6,358 nt of DNA from Rhodocyclales bacterium (GTDB taxonomy: Bacteria > Pseudomonadota > Gammaproteobacteria > Burkholderiales > Rhodocyclaceae): positions 1 to 6,358 of the forward strand of contig JAJTBM010000182.1 of assembly GCA_021286885.1 (NCBI GenBank). The letters are read 5' to 3'. The position numbers and the translations under genes were made by a program. The notes beneath the pieces are model-generated. The model worked only from the letters and a program-made list of their open reading frames with translations. It searched no databases and was not told the origin of the DNA. This document shows, one piece after another, positions 1 to 5,754 of the stretch (positions are counted from its first letter, which is position 1; every line of letters starts with the position of its first letter).

Positions 1-253
1 GGGCCTCATCCAGGGTCTTGCCCTTGATCATCTCGGTCAGGGCCGAGGAGGAGGCAATGGCCGAGCCGCAGCCGAAGGTCTGGAAATGGGCGTCCAGAAT
101 GATCTCGGTTTCCGGTTCCACCTTGAGCATCAGGCGCAGGGCGTCACCGCAGGAAATGGAGCCCACATCCCCCGTCGCATTGGCGCCTTCCAGGGGGCCG
201 GTGTTGCGCGGGTTGTAGAAGTGTTCCTGAACTTTTTCGCTGTAGTCCCACAT
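1..253 (-). CDS. nifU: NifU, nitrogenase Fe-S cluster scaffold protein (N-terminal part, truncated by window edge)
   Basis: The 84 visible residues are the start of the U-type scaffold domain on which [2Fe-2S] and [4Fe-4S] clusters are built, with sulfur from the desulfurase NifS, for delivery to nitrogenase. The protein begins [19 protein letters not shown], which is the NifU form; housekeeping IscU usually begins MAYSEKV. Cluster ligands are visible at Cys35 (SCGD, with the conserved Asp37) and Cys62 (FGCGS, followed by [11 protein letters not shown]). The third ligand, near residue 106 in the family, and the usual central ferredoxin-like and C-terminal Nfu domains would lie beyond position 1, so their presence cannot be confirmed. 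The ATG at 251-253 has a GAGGAG ribosome site (263-268) 9 nt upstream. The gene lies 19 bp after the IscA-type gene and is almost certainly co-transcribed with it. A short IscU-only protein is possible but less likely from the N-terminal sequence. Confidence 0.93.
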   Translation of the reverse strand, partial: MWDYSEKVQEHFYNPRNTGPLEGANATGDVGSISCGDALRLMLKVEPETEIILDAHFQTFGCGSAIASSSALTEMIKGKTLDEA

Positions 254-272
254 GGTTGCTGACTCCTCGCGA

Positions 273-596
273 TCAGGCGGTGAAGGATTGGCCGCATTCG
301 CAGGACTTGGCCGCCTTCGGGTTGGAGAACTTGAAGCCGCTGCCGGAGAGGGAATCCACGAAGTCGATGGTGGTGCCCTCGATCAGCGGGGCGGTGTAGG
401 GGTCCACCAGCACGGTCAGGCCATCAATCTCCAGGGCAATGTCGTCGTCCTGCTTCTCGGCTTCCAGCTTCATGTTGTATTGCAGCCCGGCGCAGCCACC
501 GCCGGACACCACGATACGCAGGCCCGCCACCGGGTCGGCAGCCGTGGAGATGAAACGGGACACAGCCTTGGAAGCATTGGGGGTGAGGGTGATCAT
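273..596 (-). CDS. iscA: IscA(nif)/HesB-type iron-sulfur cluster carrier protein
   Basis: A 107-residue A-type carrier that binds Fe-S clusters or iron and passes them to apo-proteins; the nif version serves nitrogenase maturation. The three family cysteines are present: Cys35 in GGGCAGLQY, and Cys99 and Cys101 in the C-terminal SCECGQSF. The conserved [16 protein letters not shown] block (residues 78-93) precedes them. The length is normal for the family. The start is the ATG at 594-596 because an AGGAGA ribosome site lies at 603-608; a longer reading frame reaching 638 would run through the promoter leader and is not supported. It is the first gene behind the sigma-54 promoter at 638-653 and is followed directly by nifU, the order known from the Azotobacter vinelandii nif cluster (iscA-nif, nifU, nifS). 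Expression is expected under nitrogen-fixing conditions. An ErpA or housekeeping IscA role is less likely given promoter and neighbour. Confidence 0.93.
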   Translation of the reverse strand: MITLTPNASKAVSRFISTAADPVAGLRIVVSGGGCAGLQYNMKLEAEKQDDDIALEIDGLTVLVDPYTAPLIEGTTIDFVDSLSGSGFKFSNPKAAKSCECGQSFTA

Positions 597-637
597 GGTT
601 GTTCTCCTGGTAAATGGGGTTGAGCGCACACCATTCA

Positions 638-653
638 TGCAACGCCCATGCCA
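638..653 (-). promoter_or_regulatory. Sigma-54 (-24/-12) promoter of the iscA-nifU operon
   Basis: Read on the minus strand the site is TGGCATG-GGCG-TTGCA. It differs from the RpoN consensus TGGCACG-N4-TTGCW at one position. The essential GG (651-652) and GC (639-640) are separated by exactly 10 bp. The predicted start of transcription is near 627, giving a leader of about 30 nt before the iscA ATG at 596. The position and the NifA activator site upstream agree. Confidence 0.92.
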
Positions 654-671
654 ACCCGGAGAATCTTTTTA

Positions 672-684
672 AATCAATGAATCA
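672..684 (+). promoter_or_regulatory. Possible IHF binding site between the NifA site and the nif promoter
   Basis: AATCAA-TGAA-TCA matches the IHF consensus WATCAA-N4-TTR except for one base in the last triplet. It lies in an unusually A/T-rich stretch (about 661-700) between the NifA site and the -24/-12 promoter, where IHF bends DNA in other nif promoters. The match is short and imperfect, so position carries most of the weight. Confidence 0.4.
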
Positions 685-747
685 GAAGGGGTTTTTTGTT
701 TGGAGGTGGTGCGCAGAAGAACAACTTGAGGGTCTTCGGTCGGGCAT

Positions 748-767
748 CCGACAAGGCGCCTTGTCGG
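748..767. repeat. Perfect 20-bp palindrome overlapping the NifA site
   Basis: CCGACAAGGC is followed directly by its exact reverse complement GCCTTGTCGG. The right arm contains the TGT half of the NifA activator sequence (762-764). A further copy of GTCGG at 739-743 could pair with CCGAC at 748-752, giving alternative hairpins. It could be a protein-binding site, or an RNA hairpin at the end of the TPR-gene transcript, but no U-run follows on the minus strand. Confidence 0.6.
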
Positions 768-777
768 GTTTGTGACA
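762..777. promoter_or_regulatory. NifA upstream activator sequence (TGT-N10-ACA)
   Basis: TGT at 762-764 and ACA at 775-777 are separated by exactly 10 bp. The base at 769 is T, as in the fuller consensus TGT-N4-T-N5-ACA. The centre lies about 140 bp upstream of the predicted transcription start of the iscA-nifU operon, within the usual range for NifA sites. I found no second copy between 597 and 882. Confidence 0.85.
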
Positions 778-813
778 GATTCCGGGCAAGGAGCCGGAGG
801 TGTCTGCCTGGAG

Positions 814-836
814 CCCGCCGGCAGGGCGCCGGCGGG
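814..836. terminator. GC-rich hairpin downstream of the TPR gene, possible terminator
   Basis: A perfect 9-bp inverted repeat CCCGCCGGC / GCCGGCGGG with a 5-nt loop begins 46 bp past the TPR gene stop codon. The stem is very stable, but no U-tract follows on the minus strand, so it is not a canonical intrinsic terminator. Its place between the TPR gene and the nif control region would insulate the nif promoter from read-through. Confidence 0.4.
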
Positions 837-882
837 TGCTTGAGGAGGGGAAAAGGAGGGGACGTGTGTGCTGAGCGGCAGT

Positions 883-2691
883 TCAGCCCTGGGCGCCGGC
901 AATGCGCTCCTGGAGCAGCGTCCACTCCACCACGGCGCCGTAGCCCAGCGCCAGATCATCCGGCTCGGCGCTGGCGTGGGTGCCGGCCAGCAGGGCGTCC
1001 AGCAGGCCCAGGTAGCGGGGCAGGTGGGGCGCGATGCCGGGTTTCTGGGCGAGGCGGCCCAGGGCGGCGCGCAGTTCGGCGCGGGCTTCGTCGTCCCCCT
1101 GGAGCAGGCCATCGCCCACCGCCCGGGTGAGTTGGCCTTCCAGCACGCTGGCGCTGGCACCGCCCTTGCGGTGGGTGTAGTAGCTGGCCACGGCCTGCCG
1201 GTGGGCTTCCAGGGCAGCATCGGGCTGGTGGGCGTCGGTTTCGATCTGGGCGAGCAGGGCCCAGGTGGTCCACGGGGCGCTGTCGGCGCCCACCTGGCGC
1301 TTGCACGCCAGGGCTTGTTGGGCCTGGGTGCGGGCTTCGTCCAGGCGGGCCAGCTGGTGCAGGGTGTCGGCCAGATTGCTGCGTACCCGGCCTTCGTTTT
1401 CCGGGTCGCCCAGGGTGGCGCACAGGTCGGCGGCGCTCAGGTAGTGGTGGATGGCCTGTTCGGGCTGGCCGGTGTGGTCGTACAGGCTGCCCAGCTGGTT
1501 ATGCAGGTCGGCCCTGGGGGCGGCGTCCGGCTGGTGGCTGAGGGCGGCCTGGTAGGCGGCTTCGGCGGCGTCGAAGGCGCGCAGGGCCTGGTGGATCAGC
1601 CCGCTTTCCTGCCACAGGACGGCGAGCAGGGCGGGGTGGCGGGCCGGGTCGAGGGCGGCCCGGGCCTGTTCGCACAGCTCCAGGGCGGCGGCGTGGTCAT
1701 CCAGCGCGTGTTGCAGGCGCGCCTGCTGGTGCAGGGTGCGGGCCTGGAGTTCGGGCTGGCCTGCATCCCGGGCGCCGGCCAGGGCGGCGGCAAAGCTGCC
1801 CAGGGCCGCTAGGGCGTTGCCCTGGGCGAGTTGGCTTTCTCCCAGGGCGAGGCGGGCTTCGGCCACCAGGGCCGCGTTGTGGGCCGGGGCCAGGTCTTCC
1901 AGGGCCATTTCGAGGAGCTGGCCGGCTTGCTCGGCTTCATCTGCCCGGTTGAGGCAGCGGGCCAGCAGCACGGCGGCGTGGGCTTGATCGCGCAGGGCGT
2001 CCGGGTAGGCATCTGGCCCGGCCCAGCGGCTTTGCTGGTAGAGGGCCTGGGCGGCCTGGAAGGCGGCTTCGAGGGGCTGATCCGCCAGGGCAGCTTCCAC
2101 CTCGGCGGCGGTCTGGGCAAAGGCGGCGGCATTCCAGCCCGCGCCGAAGCGGGCCAGGGCTTCGTCACCCAGGGCCTGGAGCTGTTCCAGCACGGGGCTG
2201 GGGCCGCCGGGCTGGAGCAGGGTGTAGAGCACCGTAACCAGTTCGATGGCGTGTTCCGGCCCTTCGTGGGCCAGGCAGCCCTGGGCCAGGGCGAGCAGGT
2301 TGGCGCTTTCCTGGCGGGCGAGGGTGAGGGCCTGTTCGGGCGCCTGGTCGGCCAGTTGGTGCAGGTAGCCGGCAAAGCCGAGCAGCACGCCGCGCCAGCG
2401 GGCTTCCAGGGCGGGGCGTTCGCCCGGCGGGATCAACTCGGCCAGGGCGGCATCCAGCCCGGGGGTGAGCAGCAGGTGGCCGGGGGCGTCGGCGCTGGCG
2501 AGGCCGGCGTCGATGAGGGCCGCCGCGAGGGCTTCGATCTGCTCGGCGGGCCATTCGGTGAGGGTGTGGAGCAGATCCAGGCTCAGGCCGCCGTGAAACA
2601 GGCCCAGCACCGGCAGACAGGGGTGCAGGGCGGCGGGCAGGGTGTGGAGGCGTTCGGCGGGAAAGCCGGGCGTGGTATTGGTGGGGGCCAT
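883..2691 (-). CDS. Large TPR-repeat protein with a STAND-like winged-helix N-terminus, no ATPase domain
   Basis: A 602-residue Ala/Leu/Gln-rich protein, probably cytoplasmic, with no signal peptide or membrane segment. TPR units fill roughly residues 275-510; the clearest is ADLHNQLGSLYDHTGQPEQA (394-413), followed by SNLADTLHQLARLDEARTQA (438-457). TPR arrays bind protein partners, so a scaffold or sensor role is likely, but the partner cannot be read from sequence. Residues about 20-160 resemble the part of STAND ATPases after the nucleotide-binding domain: an LGLFHGGLSLDLL segment (29-41) like the LSVFxGGFTLE winged-helix start, then a helical stretch with QESANLLAL (127-135). No Walker A or B motif is visible. 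The ATG at 2689-2691 has an AGGAAA ribosome site (2696-2701); an upstream in-frame TTG at 2721 is less likely. The gene starts 47 bp after the LysR gene on the same strand and may be co-transcribed with it. Its product is not a recognised nif component. Confidence 0.85.
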   Translation of the reverse strand: MAPTNTTPGFPAERLHTLPAALHPCLPVLGLFHGGLSLDLLHTLTEWPAEQIEALAAALIDAGLASADAPGHLLLTPGLDAALAELIPPGERPALEARWRGVLLGFAGYLHQLADQAPEQALTLARQESANLLALAQGCLAHEGPEHAIELVTVLYTLLQPGGPSPVLEQLQALGDEALARFGAGWNAAAFAQTAAEVEAALADQPLEAAFQAAQALYQQSRWAGPDAYPDALRDQAHAAVLLARCLNRADEAEQAGQLLEMALEDLAPAHNAALVAEARLALGESQLAQGNALAALGSFAAALAGARDAGQPELQARTLHQQARLQHALDDHAAALELCEQARAALDPARHPALLAVLWQESGLIHQALRAFDAAEAAYQAALSHQPDAAPRADLHNQLGSLYDHTGQPEQAIHHYLSAADLCATLGDPENEGRVRSNLADTLHQLARLDEARTQAQQALACKRQVGADSAPWTTWALLAQIETDAHQPDAALEAHRQAVASYYTHRKGGASASVLEGQLTRAVGDGLLQGDDEARAELRAALGRLAQKPGIAPHLPRYLGLLDALLAGTHASAEPDDLALGYGAVVEWTLLQERIAGAQG

Positions 2692-2738
2692 GGGGTTTCC
2701 TGAAATCAAAAATAAGCGCAAAGGATGTGCCTGGCGTG

Positions 2739-3662
2739 TCAGGCGCTGCAGGCAGTAGGGCCAGGGAAGGGCCCCAGGAGGCTGCCCAGGGTTTCGGCAA
2801 AGGCTTCCCGGGCCGGCTGGTGGCTGCGCCCCCGGTGCCAGATCAGCAGGGTGGTGGACTGGAACTGGGGGGCGGCCACCGGATGCAGCCTGAGCACCGC
2901 AGATGCAGGATCCGGGCCCGTCAGGTGGGCACCGATGATGGCCCGGGGCACCAGGCTCACGCCCATTCCTGCCGCCACGCAGCCGAGGATGGCTTCAAAG
3001 GTGCCAAACTCGCTCGCCTGGGTGATGGGCACGCCCTCCTGACGCAGCCAATCCAGCAGGCGTTGGCGATAGCTGCAGCCTTCCCGGAAGGTCAGCACCT
3101 CCACCGGCCCCCGGGCGGCCAGATCGGCAGCGCTGCGGATCTCGGGCCAGTCGGCGGCGGTGATGAGCACCAATTCTTCGTGAATCACGGGCAGGGCTTC
3201 CAGCTCCGGGTGCTGGAGCGGGCCGGAGATCAGGGCCGCATCCAGCTGGTGATTGAGCACCTCCTGGGTGAGCCCGGAGGTGTGGGAGGTGCGCAGGCGC
3301 AGCTCCACCTGGGGGTGCTGGCGCCGGAAGGCCGCAATCACCCGGGGCAGGCGGGTGGCGGCAGTGGTTTCCATGGAGCCCAGACGCAGCAGGCCCTGGG
3401 GCACGTCCAGCGCCCGCACCGCCTGGCGCGCCTCTTCGGCCAGATTGAGGAGCCGGTCGGCGTAGTCCTGGAGCAGTAGCCCGGCGGGGGTGATGATGAG
3501 CCGGCGGTTGATCCGGTCGAACAGGGGCGTGCCCAGGTTTTCTTCCAGCAAACGCAGGCGGGTGGTGACGTTGGACTGGACGGTGTGCAGCCGCTCCGCC
3601 GCCCGGGTCACGCTGCCCTCCTGGGCCACGGTGCGAAACAGACGCAGGTCAGAAAGATCCAT
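2739..3662 (-). CDS. LysR-type transcriptional regulator
   Basis: A 307-residue LysR-family regulator of normal length. The N-terminal winged helix-turn-helix (about residues 1-60) reads MDLSDLRLFRTVAQEGSVTR, then AAERLHTVQSNVTTRLRLLEE with the recognition helix around VQSNVTTR, then GTPLFDR and LIITPAG. A linker helix follows to about residue 87, and the effector-binding domain covers about 90-295, including the GCVAAGMGVSLVP segment typical of the family. The ATG at 3660-3662 is chosen because GGAG lies 8 nt upstream (3671-3674) and the protein then begins at the normal MDL; the in-frame TTG at 3683 would add seven residues without family support. It is divergent from the tautomerase gene at 3811, the usual LysR target arrangement, so that gene is the most likely target, along with autoregulation. 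The effector is unknown. The TPR gene 47 bp downstream may share its transcript. Confidence 0.93.
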   Translation of the reverse strand: MDLSDLRLFRTVAQEGSVTRAAERLHTVQSNVTTRLRLLEENLGTPLFDRINRRLIITPAGLLLQDYADRLLNLAEEARQAVRALDVPQGLLRLGSMETTAATRLPRVIAAFRRQHPQVELRLRTSHTSGLTQEVLNHQLDAALISGPLQHPELEALPVIHEELVLITAADWPEIRSAADLAARGPVEVLTFREGCSYRQRLLDWLRQEGVPITQASEFGTFEAILGCVAAGMGVSLVPRAIIGAHLTGPDPASAVLRLHPVAAPQFQSTTLLIWHRGRSHQPAREAFAETLGSLLGPFPGPTACSA

Positions 3663-3697
3663 GGCGCCAACTCCATCTTTCAAAGTGATGATCTGGA

Positions 3698-3710
3698 TTT
3701 GATTAAATCA
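3698..3710. promoter_or_regulatory. Putative LysR-type box (T-N11-A) in the divergent intergenic region
   Basis: TTTGATTAAATCA fits T-N11-A and contains the inverted repeat TGATT-A-AATCA (3700-3710). It lies 36 bp upstream of the LysR start codon and about 100 bp upstream of the tautomerase start, in the A/T-rich part of an otherwise GC-rich intergenic region. This is where a LysR recognition site for a divergent promoter is expected. T-N11-A is degenerate, so the call rests on the palindrome and the position. Confidence 0.5.
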
Positions 3711-3746
3711 TTTTTAATGGTGGCTTGTCTTGCTTAAGCTGGGTTC

Positions 3747-3789
3747 TGCAGCCGAGGGCTGCACGCGTTGCCATGCGTGCGCACGCGTT
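3747..3789. repeat. Hairpin and GC palindrome cluster upstream of the tautomerase gene
   Basis: TGCAGCC-GAG-GGCTGCA (3747-3763) is a perfect 7-bp stem. It is followed by GCACGCGTT at 3761-3769 and again at 3781-3789, 20 bp apart, each carrying the palindrome ACGCGT. Between and across them GCGTGC|GCACGC (3775-3786) is a perfect 12-bp palindrome, and GCACGC (3761-3766) can also pair with GCGTGC (3775-3780). The cluster ends 21 bp before the tautomerase ATG. It may be an operator or a structured leader; I could not place a convincing sigma-70 promoter nearby. Confidence 0.55.
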
Positions 3790-3810
3790 TGACCTGTCAG
3801 GAGCTTAGTC

Positions 3811-4020
3811 ATGCCTTATGTAAACATCCGCATCACCCGCGAAGGTGCCACCGCCGAACAGAAAGCCGAACTCATCGACGGCGTGACCCGCCTGCTCCAG
3901 ACCGTGCTCGGCAAAAACCCGGCCACCACCTTTGTCATCATCGACGAGGTGGACACCGACAACTGGGGCATCGCTGGCGAAGCCGTGACCGTTCTGCGCG
4001 CCCGGGCGCGGGGTGGGTGA
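3811..4020 (+). CDS. 4-oxalocrotonate tautomerase family protein
   Basis: A 69-residue protein of the small tautomerase superfamily. Such proteins form oligomers and use the N-terminal proline, exposed after removal of Met1, as catalytic base for keto-enol conversion. The start MPYVNIRIT gives Pro1, and the lengths of the beta-alpha-beta elements match the family; GVTRLLQTVLGKNPATTFVI is the helix-to-second-strand part. Compared with the Pseudomonas 4-OT enzyme, the substrate-binding arginines at positions 11 and 39 appear replaced (Ala12 and Phe40 by my alignment), and Phe50 corresponds to Trp51 in DNWGIAGE. The substrate is therefore probably not 4-oxalocrotonate, and no aromatic meta-cleavage genes are nearby. 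The ribosome site AGGAG (3799-3803) lies 7 nt before the ATG. It is the only plus-strand gene, divergent from the LysR regulator that likely controls it, and convergent with the hipB-like gene (59 bp between stops). Confidence 0.92.
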   Translation: MPYVNIRITREGATAEQKAELIDGVTRLLQTVLGKNPATTFVIIDEVDTDNWGIAGEAVTVLRARARGG

Positions 4021-4033
4021 GGGCGAAGAGACG

Positions 4034-4054
4034 GAGCAGATAAAGAGCAGATAA
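4034..4054 (+). repeat. Short tandem repeat between convergent genes
   Basis: GAGCAGATAA occurs twice in direct succession (4034-4043 and 4045-4054) with an 11-bp period, in the 59-bp gap between the tautomerase and hipB-like stop codons. The related GGGCGAAG occurs on both sides (4021-4028 and 4062-4069). No hairpin terminator is evident in this gap. Confidence 0.5.
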
Positions 4055-4079
4055 GGGGGAGGGGCGAAGGGCGCCGCAT

Positions 4080-4478
4080 TCATATATCGTCGTCGGGGGG
4101 CTTGGTGAAGCTCAACGGCGGCAGGGGGGCGCGCTTGTGACCCGGCCTATGGGTTGGCGGGGTGGCATTCAGCGGCGCGCCGGTGTCGGGCACCAGCAAT
4201 TGGGCCAGGCTGGGATGGGTAAAGCCCAGACTCAGGCCATAGGGCTTGCCAATGGCCAGCAGGGTTTCCAGGGTGGGGTTGGCCTCGCCCCGCTCCAGGC
4301 GCGCCACCTGGGGCGTGCTCAGGCCCACCAGCCGGGCGAAATCCTGCTGGTTGAGCCCCAGGGATTCCCTGATCCAGCGGGCCGCCTCGGGGATTTCAGG
4401 CTGTTCCCGCAGGATGCGTTGCACCAGCCCACGCCGCAGGGCCAGCAGGGTCTCAGGGGATTTTTTAGGGTAGCGCAT
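4080..4478 (-). CDS. HipB-like XRE-family regulator, putative antitoxin
   Basis: A 132-residue protein with one Cro/C1-type helix-turn-helix at about residues 31-85 (EAARWIRESLGLNQQDFARL then VGLSTPQVARLERGEANPTL and ETLLAIGKPYGLSLGF). Such proteins bind operator DNA as dimers and, beside HipA kinases, act as antitoxin and repressor. The first 30 residues form a basic helical extension, and residues about 97-132 form a Pro-rich, probably disordered tail ending PPDDDI; E. coli HipB is shorter (88 residues). The ATG at 4476-4478 lies inside the last codons of the HipA-like gene, which overlaps by 14 bp; an AAGG ribosome site (4486-4489) is within that gene. Translation is probably coupled. The likely operator is upstream of the kinase gene (5755-5821). 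The antitoxin role is inferred from the pairing; the DNA-binding fold is clear. Confidence 0.85.
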   Translation of the reverse strand: MRYPKKSPETLLALRRGLVQRILREQPEIPEAARWIRESLGLNQQDFARLVGLSTPQVARLERGEANPTLETLLAIGKPYGLSLGFTHPSLAQLLVPDTGAPLNATPPTHRPGHKRAPLPPLSFTKPPDDDI

Positions 4479-5748
4479 CGAGCACCTTCAAAGCCGTTTC
4501 AAAGCGCCGCCCGAGGGGGGCTGTGCGTGGGTCCAGGGGGAGGGAAAGGAAGTGCTGCCGCGTGTGTTCCAGTTGCGGGCGCCAGGCGGCCAGCTGCTGT
4601 GCCAGTTGGGTGCTGAAGTCCGGCCCCAGGAGGCTGGGCAGCCAGGTTTCAAACAGCCGGGGCCATTGGGCGTGCTCACCCGGATCAAACTGCCGCCAGA
4701 GCGTGGCACGGGCTGGCGGGTCATCGGCCAAAAACATGGGTGCAAAGTCAAACAGGGGGCTGAGGCGTAAGCCCTGGGGACCGAGGAAAAAGGCCGTGTT
4801 GCGCCCGTGGTTGTCGTCGACCCGCAGGCAGTAGGCGAGGATGTCCCGCCGCAGATACTCCAGCAGGCCATGGCCGAAAGCGCTCATGTCGGCATGTGCG
4901 AGCCAGGCTTCGATGATGTCTTCGTGGCGCAGCCCTTGGCCGGGTTGGGCGACTTGCATCAGGCTGAAGGCGCTTTCCACCGCCCGCCGATGCACGCCGC
5001 CTTGCCTGGGGATGCGATCAAAGCGTGGGATAAAGAGCAGATCGCCTTCCATGAAAGGCTGTTCATGTACATCCAGCCCGGCCATTTTGGCCAGCGCCAG
5101 CCAGACAAACTCGTGGCGCAGCAGCACGGCGTCCCGTGGATTGCGGGGGAGCTTCAGCAGAAAGTGGGCTTCGGCGTCCTGGTCGGGAACCAGAATATCT
5201 GCATAGTAGAGCCCGTTACGGTGCCGGGTCAGCCACAGTTTGGCCGCTTGCCCCTGGGTGCTGGTGCCGGCAACCAGGGTGCCGTGCAGCCGGGCGTATT
5301 CGATGAAGTCGGCGTCGTGCCGATTCATTTCGGCTTGCGCCCAGCCCTGGCAGGCGGTAGGAAGTTGGCCCAGAAGCCAGCGATGGGCTTCGGCCACACG
5401 GGTATTGCCGCCCGGGTTGCCCGCGCCATGGGCCAGTACCGCTGCATCGTTGTGCGCGCCATCCGGACGTGGCCAGTTCTGGTGAATCGTCAGCAGTTCG
5501 CGCCCAAAGCCGCTGGGCAGGATGTCCAGCAGAAAGGGCTGCCAATGGGGGAGGCGCTGGGGCCCAAAGGATACGGGCAGATGCGTCGATAGGGCCGCAG
5601 CCCCCCGACTATCCAGATGCTGCAGGGCGTAGGCTTGTTCGTATTCCACCCAGCAGGGGGAGGCAATCCCTTGCTCGGGTTTTTCTAATGTGAGGCGTGC
5701 AGCAGCCTGCCAGGTGCCCTCAACAAATTTTTCGAGCATCAGCTCCAT
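4465..5748 (-). CDS. HipA-like serine/threonine kinase, putative toxin
   Basis: A 427-residue HipA-family kinase; known HipA toxins stop growth by phosphorylating aminoacyl-tRNA synthetases such as GltX. Residues about 30-125 match the N-terminal HipA subdomain (PFLLDILPSGFGRELL, then GNTRVAEA at 114-121). The Gly-rich loop AGTSTQGQAAKLWL is at 160-173. HFLLKLP (195-201) carries the probable ATP-contacting Lys199, and IPRFDR (240-245) is the conserved RFDR element. The catalytic loop DDNHGRN (311-317) gives Asp312 and Asn317, and the metal-binding Asp334 lies in SPLFDFAPM. All kinase residues look intact and the length is close to E. coli HipA (440), so the protein should be active. The start is uncertain: ATG at 5746-5748 lacks a clear ribosome site, while the in-frame ATG at 5737-5739 has GGAG only 3 nt upstream. 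It precedes and overlaps its regulator gene, the reverse of E. coli hipBA. The target of this protein is unknown. Confidence 0.88.
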   Translation of the reverse strand: MELMLEKFVEGTWQAAARLTLEKPEQGIASPCWVEYEQAYALQHLDSRGAAALSTHLPVSFGPQRLPHWQPFLLDILPSGFGRELLTIHQNWPRPDGAHNDAAVLAHGAGNPGGNTRVAEAHRWLLGQLPTACQGWAQAEMNRHDADFIEYARLHGTLVAGTSTQGQAAKLWLTRHRNGLYYADILVPDQDAEAHFLLKLPRNPRDAVLLRHEFVWLALAKMAGLDVHEQPFMEGDLLFIPRFDRIPRQGGVHRRAVESAFSLMQVAQPGQGLRHEDIIEAWLAHADMSAFGHGLLEYLRRDILAYCLRVDDNHGRNTAFFLGPQGLRLSPLFDFAPMFLADDPPARATLWRQFDPGEHAQWPRLFETWLPSLLGPDFSTQLAQQLAAWRPQLEHTRQHFLSLPLDPRTAPLGRRFETALKVLDALP

Positions 5749-5754
5749 GGGTAC

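Noticed and set aside
1..253. Housekeeping IscU from an isc operon
   Set aside because: The [12 protein letters not shown] start and the NifA/sigma-54 control of the operon match NifU; an isc operon would normally be preceded by iscR and iscS and followed by hscBA.
597..638. Extended N-terminus for the IscA-type protein starting at 638
   Set aside because: It would begin inside the -12 element of the promoter, upstream of the predicted transcript start; the ATG at 596 has a good ribosome site and gives the family's normal length.
868..2703. Two long plus-strand open frames (868-1812 and 1831-2703) opposite the TPR gene
   Set aside because: Their translations are Gly/Gln/Val-rich low-complexity sequence typical of the antisense of a GC-rich, Ala/Leu-rich gene; the minus-strand frame is continuous and has recognisable TPR units.
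3719..3733. A second sigma-54-like promoter upstream of the tautomerase gene
   Set aside because: The candidate GG pairs lie 8 or 11 bp from the TTGC, not the required 10, so the spacing fails.
4034..4054. Tandem GAGCAGATAA copies as a CRISPR or mobile-element trace
   Set aside because: There are only two copies with an 11-bp period, no spacers, and no flanking inverted repeats or target duplication.
5469..5693. Plus-strand open frames inside the HipA-like gene as small genes
   Set aside because: No ribosome site or family resemblance; they shadow a minus-strand gene with intact kinase motifs.
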